A DNA stretch of 64,000 nt from Deinococcus sp045062605 (lineage in GTDB: Bacteria; Deinococcota; Deinococci; Deinococcales; Deinococcaceae), in the NCBI RefSeq assembly GCF_045062605.1, contig NZ_JBJGDW010000006.1, forward strand, positions 25,568-89,567. Reading direction: 5' to 3'. Shown in pieces: positions 21,112-29,960 of the stretch. A program made the translations under genes and the position numbers. How positions within the stretch are numbered: the stretch's first letter is position 1; each line of letters starts with the position of its first letter. Under the pieces are notes generated by a model. That model was not told the origin of the DNA. It saw only the letters and a program-made list of their open reading frames with translations, and did not search any database.

Positions 21112-21777
21112 ATGACCCCCGAGCGCTACGCCAAGATTCTGCGGGTGCTGAGCAAACGCCAGCCCACCCTGACCGTGTTGATGGATCAGGTCAACAAGCC
21201 CCACAACCTCTCCGCCATCGTCCGCACCTGCGACGCGGTGGGGGTTCTCACCGCCCACGCCGTCCCACCGGGCAACGGCAAACCACTGGACTTTGAAGGC
21301 AACACCTTTGAGGCCACCTCTGGCAGCGCCCACAAATGGGTGCGGGTGCAGACACATACGGACACGCTGGGCGCGGTGCGCGAATTGCAGGGTCAGGGCG
21401 TGCAGGTTCTCGCCACCCACCTCTCGCAGCGCAGCGTGGACTACCGCGAGGCCGATTACACCCGCCCCACCTGCGTCCTGCTGGGCGCCGAGAAATGGGG
21501 CGTGGCCGATGCGGCGGCGGATGCGGCGGACGGCAACATCATCATCCCCATGTTCGGCATGGTGCAGAGTTTGAATGTCTCGGTGGCGGCGGCCACCATT
21601 CTGTTTGAGGCGCAGCGGCAGCGGCTGGCGGCGGGACTGTACGACACGCCCCAGCTTTCGCCCGATGAGCTGGCGCGGCTGGCCTTCGAGTGGGGCTACC
21701 CGGAGCTGGCCCCTCTGTACCGGGAGCGGGGGGAAGCGTATCCGGCGTTGGATGTTGACGGTCAGATATTGGGTTGA
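21112..21777 (+). CDS. trmH: tRNA (guanosine(18)-2'-O)-methyltransferase
   Basis: Methylates the ribose of G18 in the tRNA D-loop. The 221-residue SPOUT protein has motif 1 NLSAIVRTCDAVGV (residues about 32-45), motif 2 LLGAEKWGVADAA and motif 3 IPMFGMVQSLNVSVAAA (the trefoil-knot AdoMet site), and the C-terminal helical extension of TrmH rather than RlmB. The leaderless start is supported by TAATCT (21098-21103) eight bases before the ATG. Confidence 0.92.
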   Translation: MTPERYAKILRVLSKRQPTLTVLMDQVNKPHNLSAIVRTCDAVGVLTAHAVPPGNGKPLDFEGNTFEATSGSAHKWVRVQTHTDTLGAVRELQGQGVQVLATHLSQRSVDYREADYTRPTCVLLGAEKWGVADAAADAADGNIIIPMFGMVQSLNVSVAAATILFEAQRQRLAAGLYDTPQLSPDELARLAFEWGYPELAPLYRERGEAYPALDVDGQILG

Positions 21778-22154
21778 GATTTCAGACGGGCAGCAAAAGG
21801 GCAGGGGGGCAGCGCTGCGCCAGGCACGAGTTCTCGGATCTTACAGGCGGAAGAGGGCGGCAGCGTCCGGGTCTGATGCCCAGCTCCGTCACGCTGAATG
21901 CGGCCCGTCCGCTTCGCGCCCGACGGCCTTCGGTTGCTGTTTCGCCAGGGACGGCGAGCGCTGCTTTTAGCTCCTCCTCTTTTCGGCGGCGGAAAATAAC
22001 CTGCTGTCCTGCTAGACAGTCGAAACGCCACTGAAATTCCAAAACGGACTTCTCCCTACCCGTGCAAAAGCAACGGACCAGCAAATCCGCCCCAACCCCG
22101 CCTCCCCTAACTTCCCACTCCCACCGAGTTAGTGTCCGGCGTACACTGCTGGGT
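21778..22154. other. Intergenic region upstream of apgM, no gene seen
   Basis: About 375 bp without supportable coding sequence. The middle (21890-21965, with CGTCCGCTTCGCGCCCGACGG) looks like palindromic repeat debris. The only clear signal is the TACACT box (22142-22147) of apgM. Confidence 0.4.
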
Positions 22155-23387
22155 ATGAGTGACCTGTTGCAGACGATCCGTGGGCTGTCCAAGAAGACCG
22201 AGAGCAAGATCGTGATGGTGGTGCTGGACGGTGTCGGCGGCCTGCCGCTGGAACTGAACGGCGAGACCGAGCTGGCGACGGCAAAAACGCCCAATCTGGA
22301 CGCGCTGGCCGCCCAGTCGCAACTGGGACAGGTGGAACTGGTGGGCGCGGGCATCACCCCCGGCAGCGGCCCCGGCCACCTGAGCCTGTTCGGGTACGAT
22401 CCGCTGGATTACGTGGTGGGGCGTGGGGCGCTGAGTGCAGTCGGAATCGGCGTCAAGCTGAACAAGGGTGACGTGGCGGTGCGCGGCAACTTCGCCACGC
22501 TGGGCGCAGGCCGCATCGTGGAAGACCGCCGCGCGGGCCGTCCCAGCGACGGGAAGAACGCGGAAGTGGTGGCGCAGCTCAAAGCCGCCATCCCGGAGAT
22601 CGACGGCGTGCCCGTCGAGATCTACACCGAATCCGAACACCGTTTCGTGGTGGTCTTCCGCGCGCAGGACGGCGAGGTGCTGGGCGCGAACATCGGTGAC
22701 GTGGACCCGCAGGACACCGGGGTCCAGCCGCTAAGGGCCGAGTCACATGACGACGCCAGTGTCAAGTCTGCCGGGCTGGTCAACGCCTTCGTGGAGCGGG
22801 CCGAGGCGGCGCTAAAGGACGACCCGCAGATCAACGGCGTGCTGTTCCGGGGCTACAGCGACGTGCCGCACTTCCCCAGCTTCGCAGACGTGTATCAACT
22901 GGACGCCGCCTGCATCGCCTCCTACCCCATGTACAAGGGGCTGGCCAGTCTGGTGGGCATGCAGGTGCTGGAGGTGCCCGGCGAGGAAGACGCGCTGGAC
23001 GGCAAGGTGCAGGTGCTGCGCGACAACTGGGACAAACACGATTTCTTCTTCTTCCACGTCAAGAAGACCGACAGCACGGGCGAGGACGGCGATTTTGGGG
23101 CCAAGGTCAAGAAGATCGAACTGTTCGACGCCCTGCTGCCGGGCATCCTGGCGCTGAAGCCGGACGTGCTGTGCATCGTGGGCGATCACAGCACGCCCAG
23201 CAAACTGTCCAGCCACTCATGGCACCCGGTCCCGGTACTGGTCCGCAGTGATCACGGGCGCAAGGACCTGACCGCCCGCTACACCGAGGAAGAGGCCCAG
23301 AAAGGCAGCCTGGGACTGCGGCGCGGCCCGGACCTGATGCCGATCCTGATGGCCAACGCGCTGAAGCTGAACAAGTACGGCGCGTGA
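22155..23387 (+). CDS. apgM: 2,3-bisphosphoglycerate-independent phosphoglycerate mutase, archaeal type
   Basis: Interconverts 3- and 2-phosphoglycerate in glycolysis. The 410-residue protein belongs to the alkaline-phosphatase superfamily: VMVVLDGVGGLP carries the metal Asp, TPGSGPGHLSLFGYDP the nucleophilic Ser region, VKKTDSTGEDGDF and VGDHSTPSKLSSHSWHPVPVL the remaining metal ligands. The length and motif set fit ApgM rather than GpmI. The start at 22155 lies seven bases after TACACT; an upstream in-frame ATG at 22062 would add unconserved residues. Confidence 0.93.
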   Translation: MSDLLQTIRGLSKKTESKIVMVVLDGVGGLPLELNGETELATAKTPNLDALAAQSQLGQVELVGAGITPGSGPGHLSLFGYDPLDYVVGRGALSAVGIGVKLNKGDVAVRGNFATLGAGRIVEDRRAGRPSDGKNAEVVAQLKAAIPEIDGVPVEIYTESEHRFVVVFRAQDGEVLGANIGDVDPQDTGVQPLRAESHDDASVKSAGLVNAFVERAEAALKDDPQINGVLFRGYSDVPHFPSFADVYQLDAACIASYPMYKGLASLVGMQVLEVPGEEDALDGKVQVLRDNWDKHDFFFFHVKKTDSTGEDGDFGAKVKKIELFDALLPGILALKPDVLCIVGDHSTPSKLSSHSWHPVPVLVRSDHGRKDLTARYTEEEAQKGSLGLRRGPDLMPILMANALKLNKYGA

Positions 23388-23460
23388 GGCGGGAACTCAT
23401 TTGAATTTGATTTCTTGAGACCCGTTCAAGACACCGTGAGGGCTGCGGTGAGGAGGTTGA

Positions 23461-23500
23461 AGGGCGGCATGGGCGGCGGGCATCCGCATCCTGCCGCCCT
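23461..23500 (+). terminator. Hairpin downstream of apgM
   Basis: AGGGCGGCA (23461-23469) pairs with TGCCGCCCT (23492-23500). No U-tract follows (CTTCGCGG), so it may be a Rho-assisted or processing hairpin. The rest of 23388-23760 has no gene. Confidence 0.5.
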
Positions 23501-23760
23501 CTTCGCGGCATTTCCGAACTGGTACCAATGGCCAGTCCTCAAATCGGGTGTACAGGCCGTGCAAATTTGCTCAGGATTGAATAAAGGCTTGTGCAGGGCG
23601 GCCTTTATCTTGCTGCCACTTCTGAACCTGATCTCTGCGTCAGCATAGGCAACACGAACGGAAGACAGATCACAGACGGTGCCGCCGTACTCAAGTCCGC
23701 TGTCCGTTCACCGAAAGTCCAGCCGCCTCTACGGCGGCGACCCCCACAAAGGAGATTCAC

Positions 23761-24615
23761 ATGGCCCGTTTAATGCCCCTGTCCGACATCACTGCCCAGC
23801 ACTCCGACGTTCTCGGCAACGACTACTACGATCCCACCGGGCAGACTGCCTACGGAATGAACGGCGACAAGATCGGCACCATTCGTGGCGCACTGGCCGA
23901 AGCCGAAACCGGCAAGATCCGCTTCCTGCTCGTTGATGTGGGCGGCTGGTTCTCCAGCAAGGAAGTCGTGGTGCCCGTGGGCATGTCCAGCTTTGAGGGC
24001 GATGAAGTCCACTTCACCAACTTGACCAAAGAGCAGGTCAGCGATATGCGTGAGTACCGCACTGGTGAAGAGTACGGCGACGACGCCCAGATGTCCGACG
24101 AGCGGGTGCTGCGCGCCGCCAATACCGACACGCAGGTCGATGAGAGCCAATACGCCGCCAAGGCCGGTTACCGCGAAGACGACGCCATGTACCAGACCCC
24201 CGACAAGCTGCGTCTGCTGGAAGAGCGTCTGGTAGTCAACAAGGACCGTTTCGTTGCGGGCAGCGTGGAAGTTGGCAAGCGCGTCGAAACCCACCAGGAA
24301 AACGTGAACGTCGATCTGGCGCGTGAAGAAGTGGTCATCGAGCGTCACGCCATCACCGACGCGCAGGCCGTGGAAGGCGCAGTGCTGGGTGCCGATTCCA
24401 AGACCATGAAGATCGATCTGGAAGCCGAGCGCGCCAACGTGAGCAAGCAGGCGTTCGTGACCGAGGAAGTCTCAGTGGGCAAACGCGAAGTCCGTGACTC
24501 TCAGACTGTGACCGAAACTGTGGGCCGTGAGGTGCTGGAAGTGAACAAGAGTGGCGACGTGCGTCTGGATTCGAACGGCAAGCCGATGATGGACGACAAG
24601 AACCGCAAGGTCTGA
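23761..24615 (+). CDS. PRC-barrel plus DUF2382 (YsnF/AvaK-type) stress protein
   Basis: A 284-residue soluble protein. Residues about 30-100 form a PRC-barrel domain (GDKIGTIRGALAEAETGKIRFLLVDVGGWF). Residues about 150-275 form a DUF2382 domain with its typical charged beta-repeats (RLLEERLVVNKDRFVAGSVE, then REEVVIERHAITDAQAVEG and VSVGKREVRDSQTVTETVGR). The pairing is common in radiation- and desiccation-resistant bacteria; the biochemical role is unknown. AAGGAG lies 7 bp before the ATG. A second DUF2382 gene follows after a strong hairpin. Confidence 0.9.
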   Translation: MARLMPLSDITAQHSDVLGNDYYDPTGQTAYGMNGDKIGTIRGALAEAETGKIRFLLVDVGGWFSSKEVVVPVGMSSFEGDEVHFTNLTKEQVSDMREYRTGEEYGDDAQMSDERVLRAANTDTQVDESQYAAKAGYREDDAMYQTPDKLRLLEERLVVNKDRFVAGSVEVGKRVETHQENVNVDLAREEVVIERHAITDAQAVEGAVLGADSKTMKIDLEAERANVSKQAFVTEEVSVGKREVRDSQTVTETVGREVLEVNKSGDVRLDSNGKPMMDDKNRKV

Positions 24616-24627
24616 TCTCAAGGCTTT

Positions 24628-24670
24628 GGGCAGGGCGACTTCTTCAGGGAGGTCGCCCTGCCCTCTTCTC
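24628..24670 (+). terminator. Strong intercistronic hairpin between two DUF2382 genes
   Basis: GGGCAGGGCGAC (24628-24639) is perfectly complementary to GTCGCCCTGCCC (24652-24663), followed by TCTTCTCTC. It could terminate the first gene or act as a partial terminator or stabiliser setting the ratio of the two DUF2382 proteins. Confidence 0.75.
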
Positions 24671-24690
24671 TCAGATAAGTAGGAGCAGAA

Positions 24691-25194
24691 ATGACAGACC
24701 CACGTAAAGATAAATTCAATGAGCCACTCACCGCCAGCGAGCTGGAAACCCAGGCTGTGCAGCTTGCAGATACGCAACTTCAAGGCGTGATCGAACTCCG
24801 CGAGGAACGCCTGATCGTCGAGAAGGAACGGGAAGTGGCGGGCAGCGTCGCCTTCACCCGCGAGGTTCGGCGCGAGACCGTGCAGATGCCCGTGGAACTG
24901 GTCACCGAGGTGCTGATCATCGAACACCTGGGGACTGGCGCGGCGGACGGCGGCCATACCATCACCCTGGACGGCACACCGCTGGCCCCCGGCGAACGGC
25001 GCGAACTGCTGGTCTACCGCGAGGAGGCGCGGATCGAGAAGCGCGTGGTGGTCCGCGAGCAGGTCAGTATCAGCAAGCGGCAGGTGATCGAAACCCGGAC
25101 CTTCGACGCCACGCTGGCCCGCGAGGAACTGGTGGTCAACCCAGAGGGCGACGTGCAGGTCTTCGAGCAACCCGCTGGAGAGCAGAAGCTCTAG
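24691..25194 (+). CDS. DUF2382 domain protein
   Basis: A 167-residue stand-alone DUF2382 protein without the PRC-barrel: LREERLIVEKEREVAGSVAF, REVRRETVQMPVELVTEVLI, then YREEARIEKRVVVREQVSIS. The charged RE/RV beta-strand repeats match those in the preceding gene. TAGGAG lies 9 bp before ATG 24691. It is probably co-expressed with 23761-24615, modulated by the hairpin between them. Confidence 0.85.
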   Translation: MTDPRKDKFNEPLTASELETQAVQLADTQLQGVIELREERLIVEKEREVAGSVAFTREVRRETVQMPVELVTEVLIIEHLGTGAADGGHTITLDGTPLAPGERRELLVYREEARIEKRVVVREQVSISKRQVIETRTFDATLAREELVVNPEGDVQVFEQPAGEQKL

Positions 25195-25198
25195 CCGT

Positions 25199-26608
25199 TC
25201 AGGCCAGCCGCTCCCGTCCCTGCCGCGATTGAAACTCGTCCCAGGCGGCTTTCAGGCGCAGCACGGCTTCGGGCAACCGGGCCGGGTCCAGCGTGAAGGG
25301 CAGGCGCAGAAAGCTGTCGGGCAGGGTCTCCACACCCATTGACGCGCCGGGGAACAGCCGCACGCCGTACCGCGCCGCGCAGAGGGTAAAGGCGCTGGTC
25401 TGGCGGGTGGGCAACTCCACCCACAGGAACTGCCCGCCGCCCGGCACGGTGAAGCGCCACTGGGGCAGGTGCAGGCGCAGCAGCTCGGCCAGCAGGTCGC
25501 GGGCGACGGTCACGGCCTCGCGCCGCTGTTGCCGCAGCCGGGGCAGGTCCTGAAGCAGGTTCAGCGCGATGTGCTGCCCCGGCAGACTGCTGCCGAAATC
25601 GGAGAGGGTGCGCGCCTGTCCCATCGGCCCAGCGTGCGCCGCTGGCACGCGCAGCCAGCCCACCCGCAACCCCGCCCAGTACAGCTTGCTCAGCGAGCCG
25701 ACATTGAAGATCGGCGCGTCGGGGGCGAAGGTAGCGATACGCGGTGGGGCTTCCACCTCGAAGCCCAGATCGATCAGGGTGTCGTCCTCGATGGTGGGCA
25801 GATTGGCGTCTGCGACGGCGGCGGCAATCTTTTCCCTGACGCGGATGGGCATGACCGTTCCTGTGGGGTTCTGGAAAGTGGGGGTCAGAAAGGCCAGACG
25901 CGGCGAGTGCTTCTGAACAGCCCCAACGAAGGAATCCACCTCCACCCCCTGCGCGGTCACGGGCACGCCCACCGCCTCGGCCCCCGCCGCGCGGAAGGCG
26001 TCGATGGCCCCGAAATAGGTGGGAGTTTCCAGCAGCACCCGGTCCCTTGGGCGCAGGAAGACGCCCGTAAGCAGCGAAATGGCCCCCTGTGCGCCGCTGG
26101 TGATCAGCACCATTTCCGGCGTGGTGGGCAGGCCCTCACGCGTGTAGATTTCAGCCAGCAGGGCGCGCAGTTCGGGCAGACCGTGCGGGTAATACAGCGA
26201 CTCCTGAAAGGCGTCCAGCGCGGCCCCACGCATCTCCTGGCGCTGGGTGTCATTGAGCAATGGAACAGCGATGGTGAAATCAAATTGCTCCCCCCCCTCG
26301 GCCAGTACGGACGGTGTCCGCAGGGCCAGCACGTTCGCTCCACGCGGCGCGCCAGCCGCCACCCGCGTGCCACTGCCGCGCTTGCGGGTGATCCAGCCGC
26401 CGCCCTCCAACGCGTCGTAGGCGGCCACCACCGTGCTGCGGCTGATGCCCAGCAATCCCGCCAGCGCCCGTTCTGCTGGTAACGGTTCGGCGGGTGGAAG
26501 CTGACCGCTGCGAATAACTGCGCGCACGGCCTCGGCCAGCAGGTCATACAGTGGCCCGTCGCCCGCCCTCCAGCCAGAGAGCAGCGCAGACCAGCGGAGA
26601 GCGCCCAT
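25199..26608 (-). CDS. MocR-type (GntR wHTH + aminotransferase fold) PLP-dependent regulator
   Basis: A 469-residue regulator. Residues about 15-85 form a GntR winged helix (PLYDLLAEAVRAVIRSGQLP, then LAGLLGISRSTVVAAYDALE). The rest is a fold-type-I aminotransferase domain: TSGAQGAISLLTGVFLRP, PTFQNPTGTVMP and NVGSLSKLYWAGLRVGW with the PLP-binding lysine. MocR proteins use PLP or an amino compound as signal. The leaderless start is supported by TATGCT (26615-26620) six bases before ATG 26608. It is divergent from benE, and the shared region holds four AGTCCA boxes, the first abutting this -10 box, so autoregulation is likely. Confidence 0.92.
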   Translation of the reverse strand: MGALRWSALLSGWRAGDGPLYDLLAEAVRAVIRSGQLPPAEPLPAERALAGLLGISRSTVVAAYDALEGGGWITRKRGSGTRVAAGAPRGANVLALRTPSVLAEGGEQFDFTIAVPLLNDTQRQEMRGAALDAFQESLYYPHGLPELRALLAEIYTREGLPTTPEMVLITSGAQGAISLLTGVFLRPRDRVLLETPTYFGAIDAFRAAGAEAVGVPVTAQGVEVDSFVGAVQKHSPRLAFLTPTFQNPTGTVMPIRVREKIAAAVADANLPTIEDDTLIDLGFEVEAPPRIATFAPDAPIFNVGSLSKLYWAGLRVGWLRVPAAHAGPMGQARTLSDFGSSLPGQHIALNLLQDLPRLRQQRREAVTVARDLLAELLRLHLPQWRFTVPGGGQFLWVELPTRQTSAFTLCAARYGVRLFPGASMGVETLPDSFLRLPFTLDPARLPEAVLRLKAAWDEFQSRQGRERLA

Positions 26609-26622
26609 CCACCCAGCATATC

Positions 26623-26691
26623 AGTCCACTTACGGCATTAGTCCAGACAAGCAGTCCAATTTACAGGCCATTGCCACTAGGCAACAGTCCA
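26623..26691. promoter_or_regulatory. Four AGTCCA direct repeats between MocR gene and benE (candidate operator)
   Basis: AGTCCA occurs at 26623-26628, 26640-26645, 26653-26658 and 26686-26691, all in the same orientation; three extend to CAGTCCA and two to CAGTCCAAT. On the complementary strand they read TGGACT, resembling the direct TGGAC-type repeats bound by MocR-family regulators such as PdxR. The first box lies next to the -10 box of the regulator gene; the last is 22 bp before the benE start. Confidence 0.65.
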
Positions 26692-26713
26692 ATCGCGGAG
26701 CAAAATTGACAGC

Positions 26714-27931
26714 GTGATCGCGCCTGCCCTGACCCCTGCTCCCCGCAATTTCTGGCGGGACACCCAGTCCAGCACCGTGCTGGCCGGACTGATCGCCGTG
26801 ATCATCGGCTGGGCGGGGCCGAACGTGCTGGTCTACAGCGTGGCGCAGGCCGCGCACCTCAGCGACGCCACCGCCATGTCGTGGCTATGGGCGCACGCCA
26901 TCTTCACTGGGCTGGCGGGCATCTTCCTCAGCCTGCGGACCCGGATGCCGATTCTGAGTACCTGGTCCACCCCCGGCATCGCCTTTCTGGTCACGGCACT
27001 GCCCGGCATTCCCTTCGCGGAGGCGGTGGGGGCCTTCGTAACTTCTGCCGTGCTGGTCTTTATTCTGGGCACGTTTAAGCCACTGACGCGGGCGCTGGGG
27101 GCCATTCCGCCGCATCTGGCCGCCGCGCTGAATGCCGCGATTCTGTTGCCCTTCGGGTTCAAGGCGGCGCAGGCATTCGGCGTGCAGCCCGCGCTGGTGG
27201 GGGCCATGATCGTGGCGTACTTCGTGATCCGGCAGGTTTCGCCCCGCTGGGCGGTGGCTGCCGTGCTGGTGGTGGGCGTGGGGGCCAGCGCGGGCCTGGG
27301 ACTGTGGCACCCCACGCCGATCAGCTTCGCGCTGACGCAGCCGCAGTTCGTGCTGCCGGTGTTCAGCCTGCACGCCACGGTCAATCTGGCGCTGCCGCTG
27401 ACGCTGCTGGCCTTCACCGGACAGTTCGTGCCGGGGTTTGGCGTGCTGAAGACCAACGGCTACGAACCCGCGCCGGGGCCGGTGCTGCGGACCTGCGGCG
27501 TCGCCAGCCTGGGCGCAGCCTTCGCGGGCTGCCACAATCTGACGCTGGGCGCACTGCTGGCCAACATCGTCAGCGGGCCGGAGGCGCACCCGGACGCGCA
27601 GAAGCGCTACACCGCCGCCATCTGGGCCGGGGGCATCAACATCTGCTTTGGCCTGTTCGCCGGAACCTTCGTGCATCTGATGGGCATCCTGCCCGCCGAG
27701 GCGCTGGCCGCCCTGGCCGGAATCGCCCTGCTGGGCGCGATGGGCAGCAGCCTTCAGGGCGCGTTCCAGGGACAGTCCGGCAGTCTGGCCGCACCGATCA
27801 TCATTCTGGTCACGCTGAGCGGGATTACCCCGCTGGGCATCGGGGCGGCGTTCTGGGGCATCCTGGCCGGGCTGGCGGTGTACGCGGCAGAGCGGCGGGG
27901 TATGGGAAAGATGGTGCAGACGGCGAAATAG
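26714..27931 (+). CDS. benE: Benzoate/H+ symporter family protein (BenE)
   Basis: A 405-residue inner-membrane transporter with about 12 hydrophobic segments. It has BenE-family features: LAGLIAVIIGWAGPNVLVYS near the N-terminus, RMPILSTWSTPGIAFLVTAL, AGCHNLTLGALLANIVSG and IILVTLSGITPLGIGAAFWG. It likely imports benzoate or another aromatic or cyclic acid. The start is GTG 26714, so the first residues MIAP begin with a GTG codon. Its control by the divergent MocR regulator implies that the true substrate may be an amine- or pyridine-like compound, which is inference. Confidence 0.88.
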   Translation: MIAPALTPAPRNFWRDTQSSTVLAGLIAVIIGWAGPNVLVYSVAQAAHLSDATAMSWLWAHAIFTGLAGIFLSLRTRMPILSTWSTPGIAFLVTALPGIPFAEAVGAFVTSAVLVFILGTFKPLTRALGAIPPHLAAALNAAILLPFGFKAAQAFGVQPALVGAMIVAYFVIRQVSPRWAVAAVLVVGVGASAGLGLWHPTPISFALTQPQFVLPVFSLHATVNLALPLTLLAFTGQFVPGFGVLKTNGYEPAPGPVLRTCGVASLGAAFAGCHNLTLGALLANIVSGPEAHPDAQKRYTAAIWAGGINICFGLFAGTFVHLMGILPAEALAALAGIALLGAMGSSLQGAFQGQSGSLAAPIIILVTLSGITPLGIGAAFWGILAGLAVYAAERRGMGKMVQTAK

Positions 27932-27961
27932 GCTTCTGTGTAGTGAGGTTGGCCTGACCCG

Positions 27962-28729
27962 TTAAATGACGATCTGCCCACTCAGAGGCGCGTGATCACT
28001 CAGTTTCGCCTCGCGGTCCACCCGCACATTTTCCAGATTCACGCCTGCCGACAGCAGGTAATCAATGCGCCAGCCGACGTTGTTGGCGTAGGCCCCGGCG
28101 CGGTTGCTCCACCACGTATATTCGGCCTCGTCGCCCAGCGTGGCGCGGTGGGTGTCGGTCAGGCCGCTGCCGAGGTGGGCGGTCATCCACTCGCGCTCGT
28201 GGGGAAGAAAGCCGCTGTTTTTCTGGTTGCTGCGCCAGTTTTTGATGTCTATCTCGCGGTGGGCCACGTTGTAGTCGCCGCCGATGACCACGGGTTCATC
28301 CTCTGCAATGAGCGCGGCGGTGAAGTCCTGAAAGTCGCCCAGCACGCGGTTCTTGAAGCCCTGCCGCGCCTCGCCGCTGCTGCCGCTGGGCAGGTACACG
28401 CTGACGTAACGCACGCCGCCAATCCGGGCACTCAGGACGCGGCCCTCGCTGTCCATCTCGTCGTGGTTCATGCCCACACGTACATCTTCCAGCGGCTGTC
28501 TGGAAAGAATCGCCACGCCGCTATAGCCCGCCTTCTGCGCCGGAAACCACGCACTTTCGTAGCCCAGATGGGCCAGAGCATCGGGCATGGGCGGGGCGCG
28601 CACTTCCTGAAGCAGCAGCACGTCCGGGGCCTCGTGCGCCGCCCAGTCGGCCAGTCCTTTTCGCAGGGTGCTGCGGATGCCGTTGGCGTTCAGGGTGGTG
28701 ACTTTAAGAGGGGAAGTCGGGACTGTCAT
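27962..28729 (-). CDS. xth: Exodeoxyribonuclease III (AP endonuclease family)
   Basis: Base-excision repair nuclease cleaving at abasic sites and removing 3'-blocked ends. The 255-residue EEP-fold protein has TLNANGIRS, LLLQEVRAP (metal Glu), YSGVAILSR, VIGGDYNVAHREIDIKNW and the closing WRIDYLLSAG and KLSDHAPL (catalytic Asp-His). The start at 28729 is set by the family N-terminus and by TATCCT (28738-28743) eight bases upstream. Confidence 0.93.
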   Translation of the reverse strand: MTVPTSPLKVTTLNANGIRSTLRKGLADWAAHEAPDVLLLQEVRAPPMPDALAHLGYESAWFPAQKAGYSGVAILSRQPLEDVRVGMNHDEMDSEGRVLSARIGGVRYVSVYLPSGSSGEARQGFKNRVLGDFQDFTAALIAEDEPVVIGGDYNVAHREIDIKNWRSNQKNSGFLPHEREWMTAHLGSGLTDTHRATLGDEAEYTWWSNRAGAYANNVGWRIDYLLSAGVNLENVRVDREAKLSDHAPLSGQIVI

Positions 28730-28839
28730 TAGGGCCGAGGATAGCGCCCGGCTTTTCCCCAGCGACAAGTCCGACTTTCAAGACATGTTGATCCAACTCA
28801 GCCCTGCCTCTTGCCCGTTTCGAGTACGCTACGGGCACT

Positions 28840-29148
28840 ATGGCCGACATTAAATTTCTCAACGAAGCCGACGGTCAGGAATTCCAGATGACCCACCCCA
28901 AGGCGGCCCGCGTGCTGGGCGATATCAGGAAGTGGGCACAAGGTAACGGCTTTGAACACGTCGCCTTCTGGCGCGACACCGACGACGAGCATAAGCTGTG
29001 GGTGCAACTGGGCGAAGACCGGCTCAACTACTGGATTCACGATTCCACCTTCACCGAGGGCAAGCACGAAACGGTGGAAATGCAGATGGATTACGCGCGC
29101 GGGGCACAACGCCGCAGCGCCGCCGGATACGCCAAGTTCGACAAATAA
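28840..29148 (+). CDS. Small hypothetical protein
   Basis: A 102-residue soluble protein, family not recognised. It is charged and aromatic (HVAFWRDTDDEHKLWVQLGE, RLNYWIHDSTFTEGKHETVE) and has no signal or membrane segment. The leaderless start is supported by TACGCT (28825-28830) nine bases before the ATG. Its stop codon touches the first base of a dispersed repeat (29148-29282). Confidence 0.7.
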   Translation: MADIKFLNEADGQEFQMTHPKAARVLGDIRKWAQGNGFEHVAFWRDTDDEHKLWVQLGEDRLNYWIHDSTFTEGKHETVEMQMDYARGAQRRSAAGYAKFDK

Positions 29149-29282
29149 TACGGATTCCGTTTGTTTCGTGCAGGAATCGGAACAGCGCCGATCCCTCCAC
29201 TCCACGCCCGGAACCCGTTTTTCTCCCTCTCGCTCCGCTCGGATTACGGGTGTTTTCAACACCCTCTAATCGGAGTCCGTAT
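29148..29282 (+). repeat. Dispersed palindromic repeat with ATACGGAYTCCG ends
   Basis: A 135-bp element bounded by ATACGGATTCCG (29148-29159) and CGGAGTCCGTAT (29271-29282), which are inverted copies of each other. Internal parts (GTTTCGTGCAGGAATCGG, CCACGCCCGGAACCCGTTTT, CTCGCTCCGCTCGGAT) recur in the copies at 48259-48430, 51343-51538 and 55026-55162. It has no coding capacity. Confidence 0.85.
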
Positions 29283-29293
29283 AAGCTCTGGAA

Positions 29294-29335
29294 GGTTGAG
29301 GGCTGGTCTTCGGGCTGGCCCTCAATCCGTTTTAT
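29294..29335 (+). terminator. Intrinsic terminator
   Basis: GGTTGAGGGC (29294-29303) pairs with GCCCTCAATCC (29318-29328), followed by GTTTTATAT. It would end transcription of the small gene at 28840-29148 and overlaps the 3' end of the convergent methyltransferase gene. Confidence 0.75.
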
Positions 29336-29957
29336 ATGCGACGTAGACGGCCAGATGGGCGGTGTCCCGCACAGGAAAGCGCTGTTCGTTGACGCCGATG
29401 CTCAGGCCATAAGTTCCCACCAGTTCCCGCGCATCCGCTGCCGTGACCTTGATGGGGAAACGCACGTCCAGCCGCAACCCAAAACGTCCAGCCTCCCTCA
29501 GAACTGATCGCATACTCTGCTCCGGCCCGCCGTCAGCGGCTGGGCGGCCCAGCGCGTGCCATGTTGCCCGCAGATGATCCGCATCGTGGGTCGCCAGCAC
29601 CAGTTGCCCGCCCGGACGCAACACCCGCCACGCCTCGCGCAACGCTGCCCCGGCATCGGGTAAATGCGACAGCGTTCGCACCAGCAAAGCCACGTCGAAG
29701 GCCCCGGCCATGTACGGCAGCGCTTCGGCGACTCCACGATGAATCCCCGCGCCGGGGCTGGGATCGATGCCCTCTCCCCGCCCCGCTGAGCGCCGCCGCC
29801 ACTCCTTTACCAGCGCCCCTTCCCCCGCGCCGATGTCCAGCAGATCGGCATTCGGGGGAAGGTTCAGCGCCTCCAGCAAAGGCTGATGCGGCCAGCCCAC
29901 GGCAGTCAGGCGGGAGAGCAGGGCGTCTCGCCGCGCCAGCCTGGATTCAGGAGGCAC
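29322..29957 (-). CDS. Class I SAM-dependent methyltransferase
   Basis: A 211-residue Rossmann methyltransferase: DLLDIGAGEGALVKEW (motif I, residues about 38-53), then GVAEALPYMAGAFDVALLV (post-motif with the UbiE-like acceptor loop) and WRVLRPGGQLVLAT. The small molecule or macromolecule methylated is unknown. It starts with GTG 29957, three bases after the stop of the preceding sugar dehydrogenase gene, so it is co-translated with it. Confidence 0.85.
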   Translation of the reverse strand: MPPESRLARRDALLSRLTAVGWPHQPLLEALNLPPNADLLDIGAGEGALVKEWRRRSAGRGEGIDPSPGAGIHRGVAEALPYMAGAFDVALLVRTLSHLPDAGAALREAWRVLRPGGQLVLATHDADHLRATWHALGRPAADGGPEQSMRSVLREAGRFGLRLDVRFPIKVTAADARELVGTYGLSIGVNEQRFPVRDTAHLAVYVAYKTD

Positions 29958-29960
29958 AGC

